Origin: Flavobacterium difficile | GTDB taxonomy: Bacteria > Bacteroidota > Bacteroidia > Flavobacteriales > Flavobacteriaceae | Assembly: GCF_011392115.1 (NCBI RefSeq) | Contig: NZ_JAAJBT010000002.1 | Span: 186,001 to 250,000, forward strand | Direction: 5' to 3' | DNA: 64,000 bases | Shown here: in pieces, positions 28,303 to 35,206 of the stretch | Numbering within the stretch: position 1 is the first letter of the stretch | Layout: the number at the start of each line of letters is the position of its first letter | Notes under the pieces: model-generated | Told to the model about the DNA's origin: nothing | Seen by the model: the letters and a program-made list of their open reading frames with translations, nothing else | Databases searched by the model: none | Made by a program: the position numbers and the translations under genes

Positions 28303-29124
28303 TTATTTTTTTACAGTTAATTTATAAATTTTCGATTCTAATACGTCTGTATCAGTGTCTTCGCAAAGTAGGAAATTTATTTCATTTTCATCGTTTTTGT
28401 ATAAAGTAATTCCTTCAAATTTATGAGAATTAGAAATAATTTGAGTTTCCAATATTTCGAAAGTTTCAGCATTCATTTTTCCAATTAGAGAACCTAAAAC
28501 TTCGCCGTCTTCATAAGTTGAAATTGTATCTTCTGCTGAAGCCAAAAAATAAATGAAATTATCCACTAAAATGGCATCAGTAAAAGTAAATTCAACGTTA
28601 GAAATTTTTGGAAGTTTTACTGTTACAAAACCTTGTGGTTGTTCCGGGTTATCTGGTACGATGAAAATTCCGTTTTTGCCGTTTGCACCATTACCTCTTT
28701 GAAAAAGCAACATCGTTTTATGGATACAAATGGCACCTTCAATGTTAAGCTCATCTTCCTCCAACGATGCTAAATTTCTTAGCATTTGATATAAATACGA
28801 TAGGTCGTTTTTATTTAATGCATCATTTTCTAAATTTAAAGAAAACATTGTATTTCTTTGAGAAGTTGAACCCGAACCAAAAATAAAAATTTGATTTCCA
28901 TAACTTGTCATGGCTTCTAAATCCAATTTGTCTTTTTTTGCAATATTTTCTTGTGGATTTTCAACTAAAGGAAATTTTAGCACAACCTCTTTGTCAATGA
29001 CATATTGATATAAAAATGTACTATTGTCTGAAATGATAAAAAGTACCTCTTGATAATAAATTAAGCCTGAGGCCGAACCAATTCCTTTGATGTGACAGAA
29101 ATCGGTTAATTGAAAATTTTGCAT
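28303..29124 (-). CDS. DUF6929-like hypothetical protein
   Basis: From the ATG at 29124 the protein has 273 residues. It has no signal peptide and many short beta strands, suggesting a beta-propeller-like protein (GLIYYQEVLFIISDNSTFLYQY; EAMTSYGNQIFIFGSGSTSQRN). It matches my memory of the DUF6929 family. The frame stays open to 29220, but that extension is encoded by the interspersed repeat at 29149-29219, so the shorter start is preferred. Function unknown. Confidence 0.65.
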   Translation of the reverse strand: MQNFQLTDFCHIKGIGSASGLIYYQEVLFIISDNSTFLYQYVIDKEVVLKFPLVENPQENIAKKDKLDLEAMTSYGNQIFIFGSGSTSQRNTMFSLNLENDALNKNDLSYLYQMLRNLASLEEDELNIEGAICIHKTMLLFQRGNGANGKNGIFIVPDNPEQPQGFVTVKLPKISNVEFTFTDAILVDNFIYFLASAEDTISTYEDGEVLGSLIGKMNAETFEILETQIISNSHKFEGITLYKNDENEINFLLCEDTDTDVLESKIYKLTVKK

Positions 29125-29148
29125 ATATTTATGTTTTGAAAACGAATG

Positions 29149-29219
29149 TCTAGCCCTGATAGTAGCGGCATCTCCCGATTTTTCATCGGGAATATAGCGG
29201 ATAGCAGGAAATAGCTTCA
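29149..29219. repeat. Interspersed palindromic repeat of the flavobacterial TAGCCCTGATAG type
   Basis: It starts with TAGCCCTGATAGTAGCGGCA, has an inner hairpin TCCCGAT...ATCGGGA at its centre, and ends with ATATAGCGGATAGCAGGAAATAGCT. The end words recur in intergenic regions of many Flavobacterium genomes (from memory). It separates the divergent genes ending at 29124 and starting at 29238. Whether it is transcribed is not known. Confidence 0.7.
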
Positions 29220-29237
29220 AATAATAAACGTAAAAAT

Positions 29238-30110
29238 ATGGAAAATTTCAGTTTAGAAGATTATAAAGTGACAAAACAAATAAAATTATCAGATTATAAA
29301 ACAGAATTGGATAGTTTTTGGGATGATGATAAGAAAGAGGAAGAACTAGATCAACTTCGAAACAAGTTGAGTGAATGGCAAGATATCATGTATGCACACA
29401 ATAGATATGGCGTTTTGATTGGTTTACAAGGTATGGATACGAGCGGAAAAGACAGTTTGATTCGAGAAGTTTTTAAGGAATTTAATCCGCGTGGAGTAGT
29501 GGTGCACAGTTTTAAAACACCAAATAGTACCGAATTGGAGCACGATTATTTATGGCGTCATTATTTGGCTTTGCCTGAAAAAGGTAAGTTTGCGGTTTTC
29601 AATAGAACTCATTATGAAAATTTGTTGGTGACTCGCGTGCATCCAGAATATATTTTGAATGAAAATTTACCTGGAATCGAAAATGTTGCAGATATTCAAC
29701 CTGAATTTTGGGAAAACCGTTTCGAACAAATTAATAATTTCGAAAAGCATATTACTCAAAATGGAACGATTGTGATGAAGTTTTTCTTTTATATGAGTAA
29801 AAACGAACAAAAAAAGCGTTTGCTAAAGCGATTGGAAGATGAAAACCATCAATGGAAATTTTCATCAGGCGATTTGAAAGAAAGAGGATTTTGGGACGAT
29901 TATATGAAGTATTACGAAGAAATTTTAAATAAAACTTCTAATGAAAAAGCACCTTGGTATATTATTCCTGCTGATGATAAAGATATGGCACGTTATTTAG
30001 TGGCGAAAATTATGTGGGAAGAATTGCAAAAATATCCAGTAAACGAACCGGTTTTGTCAGAAAAAGATAAAGCGAATTTTGAAATGTATAAGGAACAGCT
30101 TCGTAAATGA
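29238..30110 (+). CDS. ppk2: Polyphosphate kinase 2 family phosphotransferase
   Basis: The 290-residue enzyme moves phosphate between polyphosphate and nucleotides. The Walker A motif is GMDTSGKDSLI, Walker B-like residues lie in FAVFNRTHYENLL, and the lid region has SKNEQKKRLLKRL. VVVHSFKTPNSTELEHDYLWR is typical of PPK2. The order and length place it in the single-domain class; substrate preference (ADP, AMP or GDP) cannot be read off. The 14-bp array starts directly after its stop codon. Confidence 0.93.
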   Translation: MENFSLEDYKVTKQIKLSDYKTELDSFWDDDKKEEELDQLRNKLSEWQDIMYAHNRYGVLIGLQGMDTSGKDSLIREVFKEFNPRGVVVHSFKTPNSTELEHDYLWRHYLALPEKGKFAVFNRTHYENLLVTRVHPEYILNENLPGIENVADIQPEFWENRFEQINNFEKHITQNGTIVMKFFFYMSKNEQKKRLLKRLEDENHQWKFSSGDLKERGFWDDYMKYYEEILNKTSNEKAPWYIIPADDKDMARYLVAKIMWEELQKYPVNEPVLSEKDKANFEMYKEQLRK

Positions 30111-30574
30111 AGAGCCAAGTATAAAGAGTCAAGTAAAAAGAGCCAAGTAAAAAGAGTCAAGTAAAAAGAGCCAAGTAAAAAGAGGCAAGTAAAAAGAGTC
30201 AAGTAAAAAGAGCCAAGTAAAAAGAGTCAAGTAAAAAGAGTCAAGTAAAAAGAGCCAAGTAAAAAAAGTCAAGTAAAAAGAGTCAAGTAAAAAGAGTCAA
30301 GTAAAAAGAGCCAAGTAAAAAAAGTCAAGTAAAAAGAGTCAAGTAAAAAGAGCCAAGTAAAAAGAGCCAAGTAAAAAGAGTCAAGTAAAAAGAGTCAAGT
30401 AAAAAGAGTCAAGTAAAAAGAGTCAAGTAAAAAGAGTCAAGTAAAAAGAGTCAAGTAAAAAGAGTCAAGTAAAAAGAGTGAAGTTAAAAGAGCCAAGTTA
30501 AAAGAGCCAAGTAAAAAGAGTCAAGTAAAAAGAGCCAAGTAAAAAGAGTGAAGTTAAAAGAGCCAAGTTAAAAG
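30111..30574 (+). repeat. 14-bp tandem repeat array, about 33 copies
   Basis: About 464 bp consist of head-to-tail 14-bp units, mainly AGTCAAGTAAAAAG and AGCCAAGTAAAAAG, with a few AGGCAAG and AAAAAGTC variants. The array begins right after the ppk2 stop codon and ends 3 nt before a terminator. Near the end, the pair AGTGAAGTTAAAAG/AGCCAAGTTAAAAG occurs twice, 70 bp apart (30477 and 30547), a five-unit duplication. No gene lies here. Confidence 0.97.
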
Positions 30575-30577
30575 TAA

Positions 30578-30606
30578 GGCGATTTCTTTTGGAAATCGCC
30601 TTTTTA
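30578..30606. terminator. Bidirectional terminator after the repeat array
   Basis: A 9-bp stem (GGCGATTTC with GAAATCGCC) has a 5-nt loop and a T run. It serves ppk2 and possibly the DUF3570 operon arriving from the other strand. Confidence 0.85.
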
Positions 30607-30607
30607 T

Positions 30608-31819
30608 TTATTTGAACTTCATGGCTAAAGTTAGAATGTGTGAAGCTAAGCCATTATTTCTGTGGTAATAGCCGTATCGTAATTCTAAACTGTTAAAGTG
30701 TTTCGCAAGAAATAATCCTTTATTGGAATCTGTGATTTTATATCCTAAACCTATCATATTACTTGAAAAGGCTGATAAATCGAAATCACTTGTAAAGAAT
30801 TCCTGATTTAACTGATGTTGGAAAATCGGTTTGAAATATTCTGCAGAGGTTTGTACATAATATCTATACGGAATAGAAAGTGATGAAAACGCAGATAATT
30901 TGATAGTAGGTTCAAAACTAAAGGTATGCGATTTGATATCCCAATTGTCAAAATAGTATCTGTAAAATCCTCTTAAAATGATATGGTCTCCTAAAAAGTA
31001 GCTAGTTCGCAATCCGATTGGTAATTTAAAACGTGTATCGGGTAAATTCTCAGATTTAACTGTTGCAAGTATATCGTTAAAATATACTCTATTGAATTTT
31101 GTTGCTAATAATCCTTGCTGATAGCCTGCATCGACTAAAAGTGCCATTTGGAAATTTTTATTTACAATTTGAGAAAATGTTAGTCCTAAATTATAGGAAG
31201 TTCTGGGTTTCGAATCGTTTTGTTTGTAATTCGGATTGTCTGGATTATCTCTTAATTCAATAGGTAAGATTACTTTCCAAGTATCGAAAAAAACCATTGC
31301 TTTTAAAGATAATTCTCTGTTTTTGTCTTTAGAAAGTTGCGTGAATCCAATATTTCCTCCAACTGAAAAATAATCGTATTCTGCAGAAGTAGAAATTCCA
31401 GCGCTGTAAATTCTACCTTTTTCTTCATTTTCTACCGAATAATTTAACGATGGATACACACGAACATCTTGATAAGAAGCGGAAGTAACCGTACTTGGAT
31501 CTATATTATCTGATGAAGCGGAGGTATAGGAATCTACTCCTAATTCAAAACCAAAAGTTTGTTTGTTAAGATTTTTGTTATAACGCGACACTTTAATGTC
31601 TAAAGTAGTAGCAATATCTGTTAATTTTTCAGTTCCCACACCGCCAGTTACAGCAGAGTTTTGTCCATCTTGCGAATAATAACTGGAAATAAAATTAACT
31701 TCTTCAATTTTAAGTTTTTGTTTTTTATAGGCAGTTGAATCGGTTTTAGTGTCTTGTGCTTTTATGGCATTAGAAAATAAAAATGCCAAGAAGGCGGCTG
31801 ATATAATACGTTTTTTCAT
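30608..31819 (-). CDS. DUF3570 outer-membrane beta-barrel protein
   Basis: The 403-residue protein has a signal peptide ending SNAIKAQ. It continues as amphipathic beta strands to a terminal Phe-Lys (LTLAMKFK), as expected for an outer-membrane barrel. The order TDIATTLDIKVSRYNKN and EEVNFISSYYSQDGQNSAVTGG is typical of DUF3570. It ends the thioredoxin/ApbE/DUF4266/DUF3570 operon, 12 nt after the DUF4266 gene. Function unknown. Confidence 0.88.
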   Translation of the reverse strand: MKKRIISAAFLAFLFSNAIKAQDTKTDSTAYKKQKLKIEEVNFISSYYSQDGQNSAVTGGVGTEKLTDIATTLDIKVSRYNKNLNKQTFGFELGVDSYTSASSDNIDPSTVTSASYQDVRVYPSLNYSVENEEKGRIYSAGISTSAEYDYFSVGGNIGFTQLSKDKNRELSLKAMVFFDTWKVILPIELRDNPDNPNYKQNDSKPRTSYNLGLTFSQIVNKNFQMALLVDAGYQQGLLATKFNRVYFNDILATVKSENLPDTRFKLPIGLRTSYFLGDHIILRGFYRYYFDNWDIKSHTFSFEPTIKLSAFSSLSIPYRYYVQTSAEYFKPIFQHQLNQEFFTSDFDLSAFSSNMIGLGYKITDSNKGLFLAKHFNSLELRYGYYHRNNGLASHILTLAMKFK

Positions 31820-31831
31820 TAGTTAATTTTA

Positions 31832-32041
31832 TTAATTACAACCACATCCACCGCCGGTTTTTCCACCATTGGCACCAGAACTTGCTTCGCGATACAACAT
31901 AAATGTGTTTTCGAATTTCTCAGATTTTTTTGCGGCTAATTCCATATCTGAATCATTTATTTTTGATTTTTGGTATTCTTTGACTTGCGAGCAACTGGCT
32001 AGAGTTACTAAAGCCCAAACGAATATTATCTTTTTACTCAT
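31832..32041 (-). CDS. DUF4266 small lipoprotein with C-terminal GGGCGCN
   Basis: The 69-residue precursor has a lipobox (ALVTLASCSQ), and the mature part is about 53 residues ending in a Gly/Cys-rich tail GGKTGGGCGCN. DUF4266 members almost always occur beside DUF3570 and ApbE genes. The tail cysteines could bind a metal ion or carry a modification, but nothing in the sequence proves it. Confidence 0.85.
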   Translation of the reverse strand: MSKKIIFVWALVTLASCSQVKEYQKSKINDSDMELAAKKSEKFENTFMLYREASSGANGGKTGGGCGCN

Positions 32042-32099
32042 AGCTTTTATGTTTAGAATTTGGTTTATTTACTCGCTTAAAGCGATATATCATTTTATT

Positions 32100-33020
32100 T
32101 TAAGTAATATTTATGTTTTTAGAACAATAGGTTTTATCATAATCGTCGATAATAATGCATCCTATATTCGGAATTTGGTTGATAAAGTTTAAGCCCACTT
32201 CAATTCCCATTACAGTAACTGGAGTAGCTAAAGCATCAGCAATTTCTGCGTTTTCTGCAATTATGGTGACACTTTTAATGCCTGAAATAGGATACCCTGT
32301 TTTTGGATCAATCGTGTGAGAATATTTTTTCCCGTCTATCACTACATATTTTTCATAGTTTCCAGAAGTCGCTACAGATGTATTGGTAATATTAAAAGTA
32401 GAAAATATACTTTCTTTTTTATTTGGATCGGCAATTCCGATTGTCCAAGGTGTTCCATTTTCCTGAAATCCCCAAGCGGTTAAATCTCCTGCTGCATTTA
32501 TGATACCACTTTCAATTCCATTTAGTTTTACTATTTTTTTGGCACATTCTGCGGCGTAGCCTTTTCCAATTCCTCCAAAACCAATTCGCATGCCTTTGTT
32601 TTTTAAAAAAACAGTTTGATCCTTTTCATTCAGAATGATGTTTTCGTAATTGATTAGAGCTACTGCTTTTTTTGCTTCATTTTTATCTGGTAAAGCCGTC
32701 ATGTTTATGTCGAAATTCCAGAATTTTTTATCGATGCTTCCGTAACTAATATCAAAAGCGCCTTGAGTCATTTTTGATATCATTTGACATCGAAAAATTA
32801 AATCGTACACTTCTTTTGGAACTTCAACCGGTTGTATTCCTGCATTTTCATTAATTTGATATGTAATGCTTTCCGTTGAAAATGTGGTCAGTAGTTTTTC
32901 AATTCTGCTAATTTCAGCAACAGCTAAATCTATATTTTGATAAGCGAAGTTTTCATCATCAGCCACAATAGAAATCTCAAACCGATTTCCCATCAATTTT
33001 AGATTCTTTTTGTAACGCAT
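32100..33020 (-). CDS. apbE: FAD:protein FMN transferase (ApbE family)
   Basis: ApbE moves FMN from FAD onto a Thr or Ser of a target flavoprotein. The 306-residue protein has GGIGKGYAAECAKKIV, NAAGDLTAWG and the Mg/FAD motif HTIDPKTGYP with ADALATPVTVMG. The ATG at 33020 overlaps the thioredoxin stop (TAATG); the open frame to 33077 lies inside that gene and is rejected. No signal peptide is visible from this start, unlike many ApbE proteins. Confidence 0.9.
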   Translation of the reverse strand: MRYKKNLKLMGNRFEISIVADDENFAYQNIDLAVAEISRIEKLLTTFSTESITYQINENAGIQPVEVPKEVYDLIFRCQMISKMTQGAFDISYGSIDKKFWNFDINMTALPDKNEAKKAVALINYENIILNEKDQTVFLKNKGMRIGFGGIGKGYAAECAKKIVKLNGIESGIINAAGDLTAWGFQENGTPWTIGIADPNKKESIFSTFNITNTSVATSGNYEKYVVIDGKKYSHTIDPKTGYPISGIKSVTIIAENAEIADALATPVTVMGIEVGLNFINQIPNIGCIIIDDYDKTYCSKNINIT

Positions 33021-33442
33021 TATTCTTTCAGTTTTCCAATAAATTCTTCCACCGTTTCTTTTGGAAATTCTTCCCATTTTTTTAAAACATTTCCTTCTGT
33101 ATCTAATAATAGGATTAAAGGAAATATTCCTTTTGAATTGTATTTGTCTGCTAACGTTTCGTTTTCTTTTTCAACTTCTTTTGCTAATTTATTTTTTGAA
33201 AGTCTTGGGAAATCCGCATTATAAATAACTAAATTAGCAGTAGCAAAAGTTTGAAATTCAGGAGTGTTTACAATGAATTTTTTAAATTTCACGCAAGGTG
33301 CACACCAATCAGATCCAGAAAAATAAAGTAAAACTTTTTTGTTTTCTGTTTTAGCAGTTTCTACAGAACTTGTAAAAGATTTTTGTTGTCCGAAAGTAAA
33401 GGAAAGGGCAAATAGTAATACTATTAGAAATATTTTTTTCAT
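33020..33442 (-). CDS. Exported thioredoxin-fold protein
   Basis: The 140-residue protein has a signal peptide ending FTFGQ, and a C47-x-x-C50 redox motif (SDWCAPCVKF). The fold continues with VIYNADFPRL and FPLILLLDTEGNVLKKW. It is probably a periplasmic reductase or disulfide-exchange protein for partners in the same operon. It heads the operon, with the ApbE start overlapping its stop codon. Confidence 0.9.
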   Translation of the reverse strand: MKKIFLIVLLFALSFTFGQQKSFTSSVETAKTENKKVLLYFSGSDWCAPCVKFKKFIVNTPEFQTFATANLVIYNADFPRLSKNKLAKEVEKENETLADKYNSKGIFPLILLLDTEGNVLKKWEEFPKETVEEFIGKLKE

Positions 33443-33546
33443 TATATTTTAAGATTTGTTTAAGTAAATCTAACGCAACTTCTAAAAGTATATTGTAACA
33501 AGAGTTACAAATTGAATAGTTTATAATGAATCTTAATTTACATTAC

Positions 33547-34209
33547 TTATTCGAAGCTTTCAATTAATAGTAAATTTCCACTTTCGTGTGTTATAGTTAC
33601 TATTCCATCTTCTGCCACGTGGTTACTACTTCCGGTTCTGTAGCCTAATTCTAAACTTTCATTTTGTAGTGGATAAAATAAGTTTTCAGTAGTTATCCCT
33701 GCTACTTTTCCTAAAGGAATTAAAGAAATAATAGCATCTTTTGGATACCATTTTTTAAAAGAATTAGAAAGTAAAAACACTTTCGAATGATCATCAAACA
33801 GCACCACTTTTAATTGATTTCTGTAAGCTACTAATGTAGAAAAATTGTTTAATGTATGATCGGCACGTTTGCCTGTTGCCCAAACCACATTTACGGCTTT
33901 ATGACCTTTTGCTATTAGAAAATCAAATGCTTTTTGTAAATCGGTTTTATTTTGATCTGGCGTGTGAACAATTTCTATGGGATAATGGTTTTCTTTATAA
34001 AATTGTGCGTCAAAATCTCTATCGAAGTCGCCTAATAAAACATCTACTTTTATACCTAATTCCACTACACGTTCTATGGCAGAATCTAACACAATTACGT
34101 AAGGCGACCATTCTAAAAGTTGTCCTAATAATTCTGAATTGCAGGCTAAACCATTCGCAATAATTAAAGCAGGCTCTTGATCGTCTCGGACAATGTGATG
34201 TGATGACAT
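33547..34209 (-). CDS. thiN: Thiamine diphosphokinase
   Basis: The enzyme phosphorylates thiamine to thiamine diphosphate. The 220-residue protein has ANGLACNSELL, IVLDSAIERV, LLGDFDRD, the core KTDLQKAFDF and ATGKRADHTLNNFS. These match the TPK family, with Asp/Lys ligands for ATP and Mg. No thiamine-related gene or THI riboswitch is adjacent. Confidence 0.92.
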   Translation of the reverse strand: MSSHHIVRDDQEPALIIANGLACNSELLGQLLEWSPYVIVLDSAIERVVELGIKVDVLLGDFDRDFDAQFYKENHYPIEIVHTPDQNKTDLQKAFDFLIAKGHKAVNVVWATGKRADHTLNNFSTLVAYRNQLKVVLFDDHSKVFLLSNSFKKWYPKDAIISLIPLGKVAGITTENLFYPLQNESLELGYRTGSSNHVAEDGIVTITHESGNLLLIESFE

Positions 34210-34265
34210 GTTTTTATGTTTCTAGTTTCAAGTTTCAAGTTTCTTGTTTGAATTTATACTTACTT

Positions 34266-34273
34266 CAAAGATA
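34266..34273 (-). promoter_or_regulatory. Promoter element for thiN
   Basis: On the minus strand this reads TATCTTTG, a perfect TAnnTTTG -7 box. Its 3' end is 56 bp before the start codon. No clear TTG at -33. Confidence 0.5.
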
Positions 34274-34310
34274 TTCTTTTTTATTGATTTTTGGAATTTG
34301 ATGAAAAAAG

Positions 34311-34363
34311 AAACACAGATTTAAGGAATTATAAAATTAATATAATTTCCTAAATCTGTGTTT
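34311..34363 (-). terminator. Long hairpin, terminator after the DUF4249 gene
   Basis: A stem of at least 13 bp (AAACACAGATTTA with TAAATCTGTGTTT) extends inward with more pairs around an AT loop. It lies 20 nt past the DUF4249 stop codon and is followed on the minus strand by CTTTTTTC. Confidence 0.7.
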
Positions 34364-34383
34364 AAAATTAATAATGATTTTTA

Positions 34384-35202
34384 TTATTGCACTACATAAT
34401 TTCTCACATCCACTTCAGACAATCTGAAATACCCTAGAGGATAATCAACAGGATTCGTTTGGTTGATGATATTTCCTTTTACCGTTGCTGGCGGCGTACT
34501 GAATGGACCATTACTTAATCCGCCGGAAATTCCAATTAAAATATTCATATAATTATGATAACGCTCTGAAATACCGTGTAAAGTAAAATTGATGTTTTGC
34601 CCAGCTTTTATGTCTTCATCAATAATTAAAGAAAACATTTGATTTCCATTAGTAAATTCATCATTAAAAACACCTAAAAGAGGAAAAGGTCTAAAGGGAA
34701 CTTTGTATTCTTCTAAATAGAAATTTTCTTGAGTTCCATTATCTTGAAAGTTGAATTTTAATTCGATTTCATTTCCAGTAATTCCGTTTAAATCTTGTTC
34801 AATTGTTGTGATGGTTGGTACAGGATATAACTGATCGGTAGCCGTATAAACTTGCCCCAAATAACTTACAGAAAGTGTGTAAATACCATTTAATACAGGG
34901 TTAAAATTGGTGCATTTATAGATTCCAGTTGTGCCATCTTCAATAAAGTTGTATACAACAGCATTAGAATCAGTAATGGTTACAATAGCGCCATTAGCTG
35001 CAGGAACAGAATTGTTAAAATAATCGCCTGTTGTTGTTAAACGAATCGTTTGATTATTTCCTGAAGTACCTTTTTCCCATTTAATGGATGCATCTATCAC
35101 AAGTTTGGGTTCACTATTATTTAAATCAACATTTACAACATCTTCGCAACTAAAAAAAGCAAAGCTAAAGGCAAAAATTATATATTTTATACTTGTTTTC
35201 AT
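34384..35202 (-). CDS. DUF4249 lipoprotein
   Basis: The 272-residue precursor has a lipobox FAFFSCED (Cys about 19). The mature protein is beta-rich and carries NNSEPKLVIDASI near its start, the common opening of DUF4249. These lipoproteins are encoded just after TonB-dependent receptors of the same operon, as here (4 bp gap), and are thought to act with the receptor at the outer membrane. The ligand is unknown. Confidence 0.88.
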   Translation of the reverse strand: MKTSIKYIIFAFSFAFFSCEDVVNVDLNNSEPKLVIDASIKWEKGTSGNNQTIRLTTTGDYFNNSVPAANGAIVTITDSNAVVYNFIEDGTTGIYKCTNFNPVLNGIYTLSVSYLGQVYTATDQLYPVPTITTIEQDLNGITGNEIELKFNFQDNGTQENFYLEEYKVPFRPFPLLGVFNDEFTNGNQMFSLIIDEDIKAGQNINFTLHGISERYHNYMNILIGISGGLSNGPFSTPPATVKGNIINQTNPVDYPLGYFRLSEVDVRNYVVQ

Positions 35203-35206
35203 TATT

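Noticed and set aside
29125..29220. Longer start for the DUF6929-like gene
   Set aside because: The extra residues are encoded by the interspersed repeat and are not protein-like.
30111..30574. Possible CRISPR array in the repeat region
   Set aside because: Units are 14 bp, directly adjacent and without spacers; no cas gene is near. It is a simple tandem array.
33021..33077. Longer start for apbE inside the thioredoxin gene
   Set aside because: The ATG at 33020 overlaps the upstream stop (TAATG), the usual coupled junction, and begins at the conserved region.
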